The position numbers and the translations under genes are program-made. This document shows positions 1-11,254 of a stretch of 64,000 nt of DNA, piece after piece; the stretch's first letter is position 1; the number at the start of each line of letters is the position of its first letter. The stretch comes from Xenorhabdus innexi (GTDB taxonomy: Bacteria; Pseudomonadota; Gammaproteobacteria; Enterobacterales; Enterobacteriaceae), in contig NZ_NIBU01000001.1 of the NCBI RefSeq assembly GCF_002632485.1, positions 124,001-188,000 on the forward strand, given 5' to 3'. Under the pieces are notes generated by a model. That model saw only the letters and a list, made by a program, of their open reading frames with translations, ran no database searches and was not told where the DNA came from.

Positions 1-270
1 GCCGGTGTATTTCTGGCTGCCAGCACATTCCCTAAATCGCGGGAAACACGTGCACCTTTAGTGGAAGAGCTTGCTCAGTTCAAGGAACGTTTACCGGAGA
101 AGTTGCGTTATCTGGCGGAAGCACCGATTGAAGACCCTGAAGGTAACAAAACAGTTGTACGTTTTAGCCGTAAGACGAAACAACAATATGTCTCTTCAGA
201 GAAGAATGGCAAAGCGACAGGTTGGACAGCATTTTTTGTTGATGGTAAATGGACGGTCAAAGAAAAATAA
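1..270 (+). CDS. topA: DNA topoisomerase I, C-terminal end (partial)
   Basis: The last 89 codons of topA, open at the left window edge. TopA relaxes negatively supercoiled DNA; this part is the C-terminal DNA-binding region. The segment [10 protein letters not shown] followed by [12 protein letters not shown] is characteristic of the end of enterobacterial TopA. The reading frame is open from base 1, so a start at the in-frame GTG at 61 would be an artefact of the cut. topA lies upstream of cysB, as in E. coli, and is followed by a hairpin terminator at 361-389. The catalytic domain lies outside the window. Confidence 0.95.
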   Translation, partial: AGVFLAASTFPKSRETRAPLVEELAQFKERLPEKLRYLAEAPIEDPEGNKTVVRFSRKTKQQYVSSEKNGKATGWTAFFVDGKWTVKEK

Positions 271-1588
<1,318 letters not shown>

Positions 1589-1614
1589 TTGTGATATAAG
1601 AACATAAGCAAGAG

Positions 1615-1654
1615 AAACCGAGGGAATAACTGAAGTTATTTCCTCGGTTTTTTA
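1615..1654 (+). terminator. Intrinsic terminator of cysB
   Basis: A stem of about 15 bp (AAACCGAGGGAATAA / TTATTTCCTCGGTTT, one G-T wobble) is followed by T6. It lies 27 bp after the cysB stop codon. Confidence 0.9.
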
Positions 1655-1774
1655 CATTTGGTTGATGGATTATTTTACTTGCGATGGTTTTTATTTGCGA
1701 TCTCATATTCTGGCAGTATCATTAATAAAATCACCTGTTGATTTGTTTTATATGAGGTCATAGAAGACGGATTG

Positions 1775-2389
1775 TTATTTCCCTGTGCCGATATTATGCT
1801 TTTCCATATAATCAGCAAGTTCTTTATTGTCTGGCATTTTACTTTTACTCAGAGCTGTAAACACGCCTTTTTGATCGCCCTGATTTTTATGCTGACCGAG
1901 CTTTTCCTTTGCATGTATTTCTGTGATAACGATTTTGAATCCGACAATTGCCTGACGTTGTTTATTAACATACTCCTCCGGCATTAACTCAGTATTATTC
2001 ATTAACCCCGGTTCGTATTTATTAACTAAATCTTCTAAGGCTGATTGAGTTTCAAGATTGTTTAAAAATTTTGTGACACCGTAACAATGAACTGCGGTGT
2101 AATTCCAGGTTGGCACAGCCTGCTCAGATTCATACCAAGTAGGCGAAATGTAGGCATGTGGCCCGGTAAAAACGACCAGAACTCGCTGGTTATCCAGTTC
2201 TTTCCAGTGTGAATTAGCTTTAGATATATGACCGTACAGCGTACCATGTTCCCCTTCATCGGGATTGAGCACTAAGGGAAGATGTGTTCCGGTTAAAGAG
2301 GGTGAAACCAGCAATCCAAAGCTATAAGCAGAAATAAACTGAGTAATATCTTCTCTGTCTTTCATTTGCATTTTACGAGGTGTATGCAT
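1775..2389 (-). CDS. FMN-binding negative transcriptional regulator, PaiB family
   Basis: 204 residues from the ATG at 2389, chosen because GGAG lies 8 nt upstream and PaiB-family proteins begin close to a motif like MHTPRK. An in-frame extension to 2455 has no such support. PaiB-type proteins have a split-barrel FMN-binding fold and were first described as repressors of sporulation and protease genes in Bacillus; the bacterial enterobacterial role is not established. Family-like segments include GTLYGHISKANSHWKEL and FTGPHAYISPTWY. It sits 97 bp downstream of an unrecognised gene on the same strand and could share its transcript. E. coli has no counterpart between cysB and acnA, so this is accessory content. 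Confidence 0.8.
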   Translation of the reverse strand: MHTPRKMQMKDREDITQFISAYSFGLLVSPSLTGTHLPLVLNPDEGEHGTLYGHISKANSHWKELDNQRVLVVFTGPHAYISPTWYESEQAVPTWNYTAVHCYGVTKFLNNLETQSALEDLVNKYEPGLMNNTELMPEEYVNKQRQAIVGFKIVITEIHAKEKLGQHKNQGDQKGVFTALSKSKMPDNKELADYMEKHNIGTGK

Positions 2390-2486
2390 GTTTATCACTC
2401 CGATAACAATAAATTTAACTGGTTTCAGAATAACGCTGAGATAAGGATATAACAATAGTGCGTAATTTTATTATTCAAACTAAAAT

Positions 2487-3302
2487 TTAGAATTCTCCGC
2501 TAAAAAAGTTATCTGATTTTTCTATTGATTTACGTTTGTTTTTAAGAAGAAAGCGTTCAAAAGCCGCTTTTATTTCTGAATCTTCCAATGCCTGATAATC
2601 GAATAATGACACACAGGAAGAATAATTAAATTCAACATTGATTGTTTCATTGGAAGCGCAATTTGATGTTACTTCTGAGTTTGTTCTGTCAAAATCCAGT
2701 TTATATAGTTTCAATTTTGGAATATACATTACCTGATTTTCGTTTCCGACAGCTTCAATGACGCTTGCCAGCGTAATTGTTGAATAACGGTCATTATTTT
2801 TTTTCAGACCGAGCCTGATCGCATCGCCTTGTTTTTGCAGAAATTGAGAAAAACTCTTCATGCCCGGAGAATTGGCATTCACAACAATATCCATAATCAA
2901 CTGCAATAAATTGGTTGCGATAGAAAACCCTTTCATAACATGTTGATATGTTTGATTCTCAATATTTCTGACACTTATTAATGGCAATTTTCCCATAATA
3001 TCGCCCCAGAATTGGACATCTGTTCTGTACTGTCGGCCACGGGTATCGGAATATCTGATGATATAATCAGTAGCAATGGAGGAAAGCGCTATCTGAATTT
3101 TCTTTATTTCATCCATTTTTCCTATAATTCTTGATTTATCATTTAGTTGAGATGCAATAACAAATTGAACCAAGCCATCAGTGTCGCTGAATTTGTGATC
3201 AGAGAGCATGAAACGATCTTCAATATCATGATAGAAAAATTGTTCAGCCTGCTTGATCTGATTTAAATAATTTTCACGCTTAATAATTATTTCATTATCC
3301 AT
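2487..3302 (-). CDS. Uncharacterised protein, 271 residues
   Basis: Not recognised. The ATG at 3302 has AAGGTG four bases upstream, so the start is well supported. The protein begins with a charged, probably helical N-terminus (QIKQAEQFFYHDIEDRF). The middle is amphipathic (about residues 120-160), and the C-terminal third looks strand-rich (YIPKLKLYKLDFDR, INVEFNYSSCVSLFDY). No signal peptide or clear membrane segment is visible. Base composition is AT-rich compared with acnA next door. It occupies the cysB-acnA interval together with the PaiB-like gene, where E. coli carries only very small genes, which suggests lineage-specific content. No function is proposed. Confidence 0.7.
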   Translation of the reverse strand: MDNEIIIKRENYLNQIKQAEQFFYHDIEDRFMLSDHKFSDTDGLVQFVIASQLNDKSRIIGKMDEIKKIQIALSSIATDYIIRYSDTRGRQYRTDVQFWGDIMGKLPLISVRNIENQTYQHVMKGFSIATNLLQLIMDIVVNANSPGMKSFSQFLQKQGDAIRLGLKKNNDRYSTITLASVIEAVGNENQVMYIPKLKLYKLDFDRTNSEVTSNCASNETINVEFNYSSCVSLFDYQALEDSEIKAAFERFLLKNKRKSIEKSDNFFSGEF

Positions 3303-3576
3303 AATTCACCTTCCAATAGTTAATAAACAATAATAGGGTAATGGTGTTATTTGAGGCACTGAATATCAGTTCCGGCAATCAATAGAACATATCTATTTTG
3401 TGGGTGTCATCACTAAAATTTATCAATAAGTGAGGAATTACAGCGGGTTGGCAAGATATGTGAAAGCCGGGTAACAATTATCGACTAGTATGTTATGTTT
3501 AATTATAAATATCCGTTGTTTTTCAAATTGAAATTCATAGGGTATAGCTGGTCATAAATATAAAAATGGAGGAGTT

Positions 3577-6267
3577 ATGTCGTCTAGATTAAAAACGGAC
3601 TGTGCTTCAACACTTTCCATTAGCAGTACATCTTCTGGCAGTAAGACCTACCATTATTACAGTTTGCCTCTGTTATCCGAGCAACTGGGTGAAATATCCC
3701 GCCTTCCGAAATCCCTGAAAGTCCTGCTTGAAAACCTTCTGCGTAATATCGATGGTGATTCTGTTGTTGAAGATGACCTGAAAGCACTGGTAGCGTGGCA
3801 AAAAAGTGGTCATGCTGAGCGGGAAATTGCCTATCGTCCCGCCCGTGTATTAATGCAGGATTTTACCGGTGTGCCTGCTGTTGTGGATCTTGCTGCAATG
3901 AGAGAGGCAGTTTTAAGGCTTGGCGGAAATGCAGAGCAGGTGAACCCTTTATCACCGGTCGATCTGGTGATTGACCACTCTGTCATGGTGGATAAATTCG
4001 GCACTGAACAGGCGTTTGAAGAGAATGTTCAGATCGAGATGGAACGTAACTATGAACGCTATTTATTCTTACGCTGGGGGCAGAAAGCCTTCAATCGTTT
4101 CCGTGTTGTTCCTCCCGGAACGGGTATCTGCCATCAGGTTAACCTTGAATATTTAGGTAAGACGGTTTGGTATGAAAATCGTGACGGAAGGGATTTTGCC
4201 TACCCGGACACATTGGTTGGCACCGATTCCCATACCACGATGATTAATGGCCTAGGTGTGCTTGGGTGGGGCGTCGGTGGAATCGAAGCTGAAGCCGCGA
4301 TGCTGGGGCAGCCAATTTCTATGCTGATCCCGGATGTGGTTGGTTTTAAGCTGACAGGAAAATTGCGCGAAGGGATTACCGCGACTGACCTCGTTCTGAC
4401 TGTCACACAAATGCTGCGTAAACACGGTGTTGTCGGCAAATTTGTTGAATTCTACGGTGATGGTCTGGCTGATTTACCATTGGCTGATAGGGCAACGATT
4501 GCCAATATGTCACCGGAATATGGGGCAACCTGTGGTTTCTTCCCTGTCGATGATATTACCCTGAGTTATATGCGGTTAACCGGACGCAGTGAAGATGAAA
4601 TTGCACTGGTTGAGGCTTATAGTAAACAGCAAGGGTTGTGGCGCCATGCCGGGGATGAACCCATTTTCACCAGCAATCTTGAACTGGATATGTTTACGGT
4701 AGAAGCCAGTCTGGCAGGACCAAAACGGCCACAGGACAGAGTCACATTAGGTGATGTTCCGCATGCTTTCCAGTCCGCGATGGAACTGGATATCAACAGA
4801 AAGCAGAGTTTGAAACCTTCTCCCCCTATCACTATAGGCAATGATACGTTTTCTTTACAGGAAGGAGCCGTAGTCATTGCTGCTATTACCTCCTGTACCA
4901 ATACTTCAAACCCCAGTGTATTGATGACAGCAGGTTTACTTGCCAAAAAAGCGGTTGAAAAGGGGTTACAGAGACAACCGTGGGTTAAAACATCACTGGC
5001 TCCGGGTTCTAAAGTGGTAACGGAATACCTGAAGCTGGCGGGGTTCATGCCCTATCTTGAAGAATTAGGTTTTAATCTGGTGGGATACGGCTGTACCACT
5101 TGCATTGGCAACTCCGGGCCGTTGCAGGAAGAAATTGAGGCTGCGATTAAACAGTCTGATTTGACTGTCGGAGCCGTACTTTCCGGTAACCGGAACTTTG
5201 AAGGTCGAATTCATCCACTGGTCAAAACTAACTGGCTTGCTTCCCCGCCATTGGTAGTCGCTTATGCGCTTTCTGGCAGTATGAAGCGGGATCTGACCAG
5301 TGAGCCGATAGGGCAGGATCAACAAGGGGGTGATATCTATCTGAAAGATATCTGGCCGAGTAGTCGGGAAGTTGCGGAAGCCGTGGAAAAAGTCAGAACA
5401 GAGATGTTCCATAAAGAATATAGTGCAGTTTTTGATGGTGATGAAAACTGGCAGGCGCTGGAAGTTGAAAGTTCGGCAACGTACCTCTGGCAGCCGGATT
5501 CAACCTATATTCGTCTTCCGCCTTTCTTCAGCCATATGACACCAGAACCCGAGCCGGTGACTGATATCCATCAGGCAAATATTCTGGCCATTCTGGGTGA
5601 TTCAGTAACAACAGACCACATTTCTCCCGCTGGGAATATCAAGGCAGACAGTCCGGCTGGGCGATATTTACAGGAACACGGAGTTGCTCCGAAAGATTTT
5701 AACTCGTATGGTTCAAGACGGGGAAATCACGAAGTTATGATGCGTGGCACATTTGCGAATATCCGTATTCGTAATGAAATGGTGCCCGGTATTGAAGGGG
5801 GATATACGCGTCATATCCCGTCACAAAACCAACTGGCTATTTATGATGCCGCCATGCGTTATCAGGAAGAGAAAAAGCCGCTGGCCATTATTGCCGGTAA
5901 AGAATATGGCTCCGGCTCCAGTCGTGACTGGGCAGCCAAAGGAACCAGTTTATTGGGAGTGAGGGTGGTTATTGCGGAATCTTTTGAGCGAATTCACCGC
6001 TCTAACCTGATCGGCATGGGAGTATTACCGCTGGAATTTCCACAGGGAATCACTCGTAAAATCCTTAACCTGAAAGGGGATGAATCCATTGATATTCGCG
6101 GATTAAGTGATATCAAACCCGGGCAGATTATTGTAGTGAAAATCACTTACGCCAATGGGGAAGAAACGCTGGTTAATGCTCATTGCCGTATTGATACCAA
6201 TACCGAGCTGGCCTATTTCTATAATGGTGGCATATTGCATTATGTTATCCGCAATATGTTGAAGTAA
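3577..6267 (+). CDS. acnA: Aconitate hydratase A
   Basis: 896 residues, close to E. coli AcnA (about 891). It isomerises citrate to isocitrate in the TCA cycle using a [4Fe-4S] cluster. The three cluster cysteines are visible: C440 in SCTNTSNPS, and C506 and C509 in [12 protein letters not shown]. The C-terminal swivel domain carries [19 protein letters not shown] and [12 protein letters not shown] substrate-binding segments (seen here as [12 protein letters not shown]). A strong GGAGGAG precedes the ATG at 3577. Apo-AcnA homologues bind mRNA as IRP-like regulators in E. coli; that is family knowledge only. It is flanked by ribA on the opposite strand with a shared hairpin between them. Confidence 0.97.
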   Translation: MSSRLKTDCASTLSISSTSSGSKTYHYYSLPLLSEQLGEISRLPKSLKVLLENLLRNIDGDSVVEDDLKALVAWQKSGHAEREIAYRPARVLMQDFTGVPAVVDLAAMREAVLRLGGNAEQVNPLSPVDLVIDHSVMVDKFGTEQAFEENVQIEMERNYERYLFLRWGQKAFNRFRVVPPGTGICHQVNLEYLGKTVWYENRDGRDFAYPDTLVGTDSHTTMINGLGVLGWGVGGIEAEAAMLGQPISMLIPDVVGFKLTGKLREGITATDLVLTVTQMLRKHGVVGKFVEFYGDGLADLPLADRATIANMSPEYGATCGFFPVDDITLSYMRLTGRSEDEIALVEAYSKQQGLWRHAGDEPIFTSNLELDMFTVEASLAGPKRPQDRVTLGDVPHAFQSAMELDINRKQSLKPSPPITIGNDTFSLQEGAVVIAAITSCTNTSNPSVLMTAGLLAKKAVEKGLQRQPWVKTSLAPGSKVVTEYLKLAGFMPYLEELGFNLVGYGCTTCIGNSGPLQEEIEAAIKQSDLTVGAVLSGNRNFEGRIHPLVKTNWLASPPLVVAYALSGSMKRDLTSEPIGQDQQGGDIYLKDIWPSSREVAEAVEKVRTEMFHKEYSAVFDGDENWQALEVESSATYLWQPDSTYIRLPPFFSHMTPEPEPVTDIHQANILAILGDSVTTDHISPAGNIKADSPAGRYLQEHGVAPKDFNSYGSRRGNHEVMMRGTFANIRIRNEMVPGIEGGYTRHIPSQNQLAIYDAAMRYQEEKKPLAIIAGKEYGSGSSRDWAAKGTSLLGVRVVIAESFERIHRSNLIGMGVLPLEFPQGITRKILNLKGDESIDIRGLSDIKPGQIIVVKITYANGEETLVNAHCRIDTNTELAYFYNGGILHYVIRNMLK

Positions 6268-6296
6268 ACGCGTTAAAAATAAACGAAACTGAAATG

Positions 6297-6330
6297 AAAA
6301 ACTGCGCCCACACCGACGCAGTTTTTATTT
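6297..6330 (+). terminator. Terminator between acnA and ribA
   Basis: A 10-bp stem (AAAAACTGCG / CGCAGTTTTT) with a 10-nt loop lies 29 bp after the acnA stop codon. The A-rich left arm and T-rich right arm would let it act in both directions on the convergent acnA and ribA genes. Confidence 0.85.
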
Positions 6331-6350
6331 TCTTTTCTGTAAAAAAGATA

Positions 6351-6959
6351 TTAGCTGGATTTGGACAGCAGATGCCCCATCAGGCGTGCTTTTGTATCGA
6401 GATAATAAGCATTATTAGGATTACGTCCTACAATCAGCGGTACTCGCTCGACAATGTTAATACCCGCTCCGGCCATAATTTCCACTTTTTGCGGATTATT
6501 TGTCAGAAGACGGATAGCATGCACACCCAATAATTTATACATGTCTGAACACAGAGTGAAATCTCGCTCATCGGCAGCAAAACCTAACTGGTGGTTCGCT
6601 TCGACAGTATCAACACCTTGATCCTGTAATGCATAAGCTCGAATTTTATTCAGCAGACCAATATTGCGGCCTTCCTGGCGGTGATACAGCAGAACCCCCC
6701 GGCCTTCCTGACTGATTTGTGACAGAGCAGCTTCGAGCTGAAAACCACAGTCGCACCTTAAGCTAAATAAAGCATCTCCGGTCAGGCACTCTGAATGGAT
6801 ACGGGATAAAACCGGCTCATTACCTGAAATGTCACCATACACAAGGGCAACATGGTCACGGCCTGTTTCTATCTCTTCAAATCCGATCATCAGAAACTCG
6901 CCCCAGGGAGTAGGCAGTTTGGCTTCAGCTATTCGTGTTAGCTGTATGTTTGTATTCAT
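6351..6959 (-). CDS. ribA: GTP cyclohydrolase II
   Basis: 202 residues. It opens the imidazole ring of GTP in the first step of riboflavin synthesis. Zinc ligands C58, C69 and C71 lie in [19 protein letters not shown]. The GTP-binding stretch [17 protein letters not shown] and the C-terminal [17 protein letters not shown] are typical. The N-terminus starts a few residues earlier than E. coli RibA (196 residues). The gene is convergent with acnA and has its promoter in the 504-bp region before lapA. The usual enterobacterial neighbour pgpB is absent. Confidence 0.97.
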   Translation of the reverse strand: MNTNIQLTRIAEAKLPTPWGEFLMIGFEEIETGRDHVALVYGDISGNEPVLSRIHSECLTGDALFSLRCDCGFQLEAALSQISQEGRGVLLYHRQEGRNIGLLNKIRAYALQDQGVDTVEANHQLGFAADERDFTLCSDMYKLLGVHAIRLLTNNPQKVEIMAGAGINIVERVPLIVGRNPNNAYYLDTKARLMGHLLSKSS

Positions 6960-7463
6960 ATGTTGATTTAGCTCGTTACAATGACAATATTGTGATACTC
7001 AGAACAATACCAGTTTGGAAATCAGCTAAAACTACGCAAAAATTTTCTCTGATTACAGCGCATGTACGCATCGCGAGTATAACAGAAATTATGCTTACGT
7101 CCGTAGATAAAGATATACCGGATTTTCGGATAAAGCACAGGAGAGAGTGTTCCCGTTTGCAATAATATTAACATGCTAAACTGTAAACATATTTTTGTAG
7201 ACATATCGGGTGTCTGTATACCGGTAAAAACCCATATATAGTGATACATATAGTTATTTGCTTTATTCAGAATACTTGTTCAACTGAAAACAATGACTGA
7301 ATTACAGGCAACAAAGTAGAATATTGTCACAAAAAGGGTGAAATATTGGTTTAGTACAATAAAATACTTCCTTTGCGTGGATGAGAAATGCTAATTTAGC
7401 AAGCCGCCATATCTGTTATTTGGCATATCAATCAGCAACAACCCATTGATAACAGGAAACAAT
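6960..7463. other. Intergenic region ribA-lapA
   Basis: 504 bp between divergent ribA and lapA. I see no credible gene: the short frames here encode no recognisable sequence and have poor start contexts. The region must hold both promoters. E. coli has pgpB in this interval, but nothing here resembles its membrane phosphatase motifs. I could not place a heat-shock promoter for lapA by eye. Confidence 0.6.
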
Positions 7464-7784
7464 GTGAAATATTTTCTGATCTTATTGCTGGCATTGGTTG
7501 TTTTTGTTATCTCAGTGACACTGGGAGCAAATAATAATCAAGTAGTAACCTTCAATTATTTGATTGCTAAAGGTGATTATTCTATATCCACTTTGCTGGC
7601 ATCGTTGTTTGCTATCGGTTTTGCACTTGGGTGGGGAATTTGTGGAGGGTTCTATTTGCGTGCCAGCATGTCGTTAAAACGCGCGAAACGTAAAATTACG
7701 CGTTTAGAGACCCAGTTGGAGCAGCCAGTTGAACTATCTACAAAAACTGCATCTCCAGCCTCAGTGATTCTGGACAAGGAATAA
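7464..7784 (+). CDS. lapA: Lipopolysaccharide assembly protein A
   Basis: 106 residues from the GTG at 7464, with AGGA six bases upstream; the family N-terminus (M)KYFLI supports it over the TTG at 7446. LapA is a small inner-membrane partner of LapB in control of LPS synthesis. Two hydrophobic helices (about residues 1-21 and 41-63) are followed by a basic, coiled-coil-prone cytoplasmic tail (LKRAKRKITRLETQL). It is 6 bp upstream of lapB, so the pair should be co-transcribed. The order lapA-lapB-pyrF-yciH matches E. coli. Confidence 0.93.
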   Translation: MKYFLILLLALVVFVISVTLGANNNQVVTFNYLIAKGDYSISTLLASLFAIGFALGWGICGGFYLRASMSLKRAKRKITRLETQLEQPVELSTKTASPASVILDKE

Positions 7785-7790
7785 TCCTCC

Positions 7791-8960
7791 ATGTTAGAGC
7801 TGTTGTTTCTGTTACTTCCTATTGCCGCCGCGTATGGCTGGTATATGGGGCGCAGAAGTGCTCAACAAGATAAGCAACAATCGGCAGATCGTCTGTCGCG
7901 TGAATATGTTGATGGGGTTAATTTTTTACTTTCTAATCAACAGGACAAGGCTGTCGATCTGTTTCTCGATATGTTAAAAGAGGATAGTTCCGCATTTGAA
8001 GCACATTTAACGCTGGGAAATTTGTTCCGCTCCCGTGGCGAAGTTGAAAGAGCTATTCGTATTCACCAATCCCTCATGGAAAGTGCCTCCCTGACATTTG
8101 AACAGCGTCTACTGGCGACCCAGCAGCTCGGCAGAGATTACATGGCAGCCGGGTTGTATGATCGGGCAGAAAACATGTTTGTTCAGTTAGTGAGTGAAAA
8201 GGATTTTCGCGAGAGTGCACTTAATTCTTTGTTGACCATCTATCAATCAACCAGTGACTGGAGTAAGGCCATTGATGTGGCGGAAAAACTGGTCAAGCTG
8301 GGTAAGCAACAGTTTCGGCAAGAAATCGCCCATTTTTATTGTGAGTTAGCGCTACAGGGCATGGGAGAAGACGATTTCAGTGATGCTATAGGGCATTTGA
8401 ACAAGGCCGCTCAGGCCAATAAAAATTGCGCCCGTGTATCGATTATGTTTGGCCGTATTTATATGGCGCAAAAAGAATATATCAAAGCAACTGAGGTGCT
8501 GAAGCGTATTCTTGAGCAGGATAAACAACTGGTCAGCGAAGTCTTGCCGATGTTACAGGAATGCTATCTGGAACTGGCTCAGCCAGAAGAGTGGGAAGCA
8601 TTTATCCGGCGTTGTGTAGAAGAAAATTGTGGCTCAATTGCAGAGATCCATCTGGCCGATATTGTTGAGCAAAAAGAAGGGCGCGATACAGCCCAGATTT
8701 ACATTAACCGACAACTGGAACGCCATCCTACGATGCGTCTTTTTTATCGCCTGATGAATTACCATCTGGCTGACGCAGAAGAAGGGCGGGCCAAAGAAAG
8801 TTTGCTCCTTTTACGCAACATGGTGGGTGAACAAATCCGAACTAAGCCAGATTATAGATGCCATAAGTGTGGCTTTACTTCTCGTTCAATTTATTGGCAT
8901 TGTCCTTCATGTCGTTCATGGGACACCATTAAACCTATTCGTGGCTTAGATGGGCAGTGA
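7791..8960 (+). CDS. lapB: Lipopolysaccharide assembly protein B, TPR and rubredoxin-like domain
   Basis: 389 residues, the E. coli length. LapB tunes LPS synthesis by promoting FtsH-dependent degradation of LpxC. An N-terminal membrane anchor (LLFLLLPIAAAYGWYMG) is followed by a string of TPR helices over about residues 40-330. The C-terminal rubredoxin-like metal site has C357, C360, C371 and C374 (CHKCGF, CPSC). It follows lapA after 6 bp. Confidence 0.96.
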   Translation: MLELLFLLLPIAAAYGWYMGRRSAQQDKQQSADRLSREYVDGVNFLLSNQQDKAVDLFLDMLKEDSSAFEAHLTLGNLFRSRGEVERAIRIHQSLMESASLTFEQRLLATQQLGRDYMAAGLYDRAENMFVQLVSEKDFRESALNSLLTIYQSTSDWSKAIDVAEKLVKLGKQQFRQEIAHFYCELALQGMGEDDFSDAIGHLNKAAQANKNCARVSIMFGRIYMAQKEYIKATEVLKRILEQDKQLVSEVLPMLQECYLELAQPEEWEAFIRRCVEENCGSIAEIHLADIVEQKEGRDTAQIYINRQLERHPTMRLFYRLMNYHLADAEEGRAKESLLLLRNMVGEQIRTKPDYRCHKCGFTSRSIYWHCPSCRSWDTIKPIRGLDGQ

Positions 8961-9044
8961 CAACGTCACGTTATTGGTGGCATATTTTCATTTATCACAT
9001 TTTCATTCTCGAAATAAATTCACTATTAAATTAAAGGCCGAAAA

Positions 9045-9785
9045 ATGACATCCCATACAGGTCAAGTTTTAAGTAAACAAATTAAATCACCCATTGTGGT
9101 TGCGTTGGATTATGACAACCAAGATGCAGCACTGGCATTTGTCGATAAGATTGACCCGCAATCTTGTCGCCTGAAAGTGGGTAAAGAGATGTTTACATTG
9201 AATGGCCCACAATTTATCCGTGTGTTGCACCAGCGTGGTTTTGACGTATTTTTGGATCTTAAATTTCATGATATTCCTAACACAACAGCAAGAGCTGTAG
9301 CCGCAGCGGCAGAGTTGGGTGTCTGGATGGTCAATGTTCATGCCAGTGGCGGAGAAAGAATGATGACCGCCGCTAAAGAAATTTTATTACCTTATGGTAA
9401 TGATGCCCCATTGTTGATTGCAGTAACTGTTCTGACCAGCATGGAACAGTCAGATTTGTCAGGTATTGGAATTGATCTGACACCGGCTCAATACGCTGAG
9501 CGTCTGGCGAAACTGACCAAACAGTGTGGTTTGGATGGTGTGGTTTGTTCGGCTCATGAAGCACAACAACTGAAAGCAGTGTGTGGTCAGGAATTCAAAC
9601 TTATTACACCGGGTATCCGCCCTGAAGGTTCGGATGCAGGGGATCAGCGCCGTATCATGACGCCACCGCAGGCAATTCAGGCTGGTGTGGATTATATGGT
9701 GATCGGGCGTCCGATTACGCGTGCAGAAAATCCGGCATTGGCATTACAACAAATTAATCAATCTATCGGGATCGTTCATGGGTAA
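9045..9785 (+). CDS. pyrF: Orotidine 5'-phosphate decarboxylase
   Basis: 246 residues. It makes UMP from OMP, the last step of de novo pyrimidine synthesis. The catalytic charge network is visible as D71, K73 and D76 in [11 protein letters not shown]. The phosphate-binding end of the barrel includes TPGIRPEG and [11 protein letters not shown]. The gene lies 84 bp after lapB and its last 8 bp overlap the start of yciH, so the two are probably translationally coupled. Confidence 0.97.
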   Translation: MTSHTGQVLSKQIKSPIVVALDYDNQDAALAFVDKIDPQSCRLKVGKEMFTLNGPQFIRVLHQRGFDVFLDLKFHDIPNTTARAVAAAAELGVWMVNVHASGGERMMTAAKEILLPYGNDAPLLIAVTVLTSMEQSDLSGIGIDLTPAQYAERLAKLTKQCGLDGVVCSAHEAQQLKAVCGQEFKLITPGIRPEGSDAGDQRRIMTPPQAIQAGVDYMVIGRPITRAENPALALQQINQSIGIVHG

Positions 9786-10101
9786 TAATTCGCGTCTGGT
9801 TTATTCGACAGATATGGGCCGCATTCATGAGGAAAAAGCACCACCGGCTCGCCCTAAAGGTGATGGTATTGTGCGTATCCAACGTCAGACCAGCGGACGC
9901 AAAGGCAAGGGAGTTTGTGTTATCACAGGAATTGATGCTGATGACCAGACTATTGCTAAACTGGCCGCCGAATTGAAGAAAAAATGTGGTTGTGGTGGTT
10001 CAGTCAAGGATGGAGAGATTGAAATTCAGGGCGATAAACGGGACCTGCTGAAACAGTTGCTGGAAGCTAAGGGCATGAAAGTCAAACTGGCTGGTGGCTG
10101 A
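9778..10101 (+). CDS. yciH: SUI1/eIF1-like translation factor YciH
   Basis: 107 residues from the ATG at 9778, which overlaps the end of pyrF; the N-terminus [14 protein letters not shown] matches the family, so the longer frame from 9721 is not used. YciH is a bacterial homologue of eukaryotic eIF1 and affects start-site fidelity and translation under stress. The SUI1 domain covers most of the chain, with [11 protein letters not shown] and the CGCGG segment clear. The C-terminus [11 protein letters not shown] is typical. Confidence 0.95.
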   Translation: MGNNSRLVYSTDMGRIHEEKAPPARPKGDGIVRIQRQTSGRKGKGVCVITGIDADDQTIAKLAAELKKKCGCGGSVKDGEIEIQGDKRDLLKQLLEAKGMKVKLAGG

Positions 10102-10129
10102 TTTAGATCTCCTTTCTCTTTATCTATCT

Positions 10130-10172
10130 TCACAAGCTATGCAATACAGCAGACTCATAGCATAGCTTGTGA
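10130..10172. terminator. 13-bp perfect inverted repeat between yciH and bla
   Basis: TCACAAGCTATGC (10130-10142) and its exact complement (10160-10172) are separated by 17 nt. It lies between two convergent genes and probably ends one or both transcripts. The T-runs that flank it are weak, so intrinsic termination is uncertain. Confidence 0.55.
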
Positions 10173-10212
10173 TCATAATTTTCTGATTATAAATAATACT
10201 TGTCGCAGGATT

Positions 10213-11136
10213 TTATTCAGCCTGAATCATTATGCGGGTTGCTTCTGCCAGTATATCAGGCCGGGCTTTGGCATTTTTATCGCCGGGTTGAGTGAAATAA
10301 GTTACCAGTACGAATGGTGCTCTATTTTCTGTCGGCCAGATGACGGCAATATCGTTAGTTGAGCCATAATCACAACGACCGGTTTTATCCCCGACTACCC
10401 AGTTTTTTGGCAAACCGGCCCGAATACTGGCATTACCTGTGGTATTTCCTTGCAGCCACTCCACCAATTGTGCCCGTTGATTTGTTGCTAAGGCATCACC
10501 TAAAGCCAGTTTGTATAGACTTTCTGCCATAGCCTGAGGTGAAGATGTATCACGTTTATCACCCGGCTGAACCAGATTTAACTCTGGTTCTTTACGATCC
10601 AGCCGAAATATATTGTCACCGAGAGTTCGGGCAAAAGTCGTTACACTTTCAGGGCCATCTAGCTGGTTAAGCAGTAGGTTCATGGCAGTATTATCACTGT
10701 ATTGCAAAGTTGCGGCACTCAGTTCTGTCAGTGTCATACCATCTTCAATATGTTTCTCAGTGATCGGGCTATATTCAACTAAATCGGCTTGTTTGTAATG
10801 AACACGTTGGTTTAATAATTTTTCATCTGTTTCGCTTTTTTTCAATAGAGCAGAAACGGCCATTAATTTACTGGTGCTACATAATGGAAAGCGCTCATTG
10901 GCACGATAGCCGATAATTGAATGGTCTGCGGTATTGATCAAGGCTACCCCGAGATGCCCATTGGCACTTTTTTCTAAAGCAGTAAGCTGATGAACCATTT
11001 GTTCCTGCTGAATGTCACTGGCTGATGCCTGAGAAGGGAATGCTATCAGGGTAGTCAGCAAAGGTAAAAATGTGACTGTACTATGAATGAATTTAGGCAT
11101 GAACTTGGGTATGAGCTTTTGTGTAGGGAATTTCAT
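10213..11136 (-). CDS. bla: Class A serine beta-lactamase
   Basis: 307 residues; a secreted periplasmic enzyme that hydrolyses beta-lactams through an acyl-serine intermediate. The signal peptide runs to about residue 38-40 (PSQASAS). Catalytic motifs: S87-T-S-K90, S147-D-N149, E183 in EPELN, and K251-T-G253, a constant offset of 17 from Ambler numbers. Overall it resembles CTX-M/chromosomal extended-spectrum types. C86 and C255 correspond to Ambler 69 and 238, the pair joined by a disulfide in class A carbapenemases. The start is uncertain: no good Shine-Dalgarno sequence precedes 11136, and the in-frame ATG at 11100 would also give a signal peptide. It lies between yciH and rnb, with no ampR-like regulator beside it and no mobile element. 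Confidence 0.95.
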   Translation of the reverse strand: MKFPTQKLIPKFMPKFIHSTVTFLPLLTTLIAFPSQASASDIQQEQMVHQLTALEKSANGHLGVALINTADHSIIGYRANERFPLCSTSKLMAVSALLKKSETDEKLLNQRVHYKQADLVEYSPITEKHIEDGMTLTELSAATLQYSDNTAMNLLLNQLDGPESVTTFARTLGDNIFRLDRKEPELNLVQPGDKRDTSSPQAMAESLYKLALGDALATNQRAQLVEWLQGNTTGNASIRAGLPKNWVVGDKTGRCDYGSTNDIAVIWPTENRAPFVLVTYFTQPGDKNAKARPDILAEATRIMIQAE

Positions 11137-11254
11137 ATAAGAATTGAACGGTGATTTAATCTTTGTTTTGAAACTGCCGCGTATAATAGCGGCAGTGTGT
11201 TTATTGTTCTGGAAATCCCCGTTGTATTGAGTACATCCTGTTGTGTTGAAACTA

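Noticed and set aside
4617..5048. Long antisense frame inside acnA (143 codons)
   Set aside because: Opposite-strand shadow of a strongly conserved gene; no start context or family similarity.
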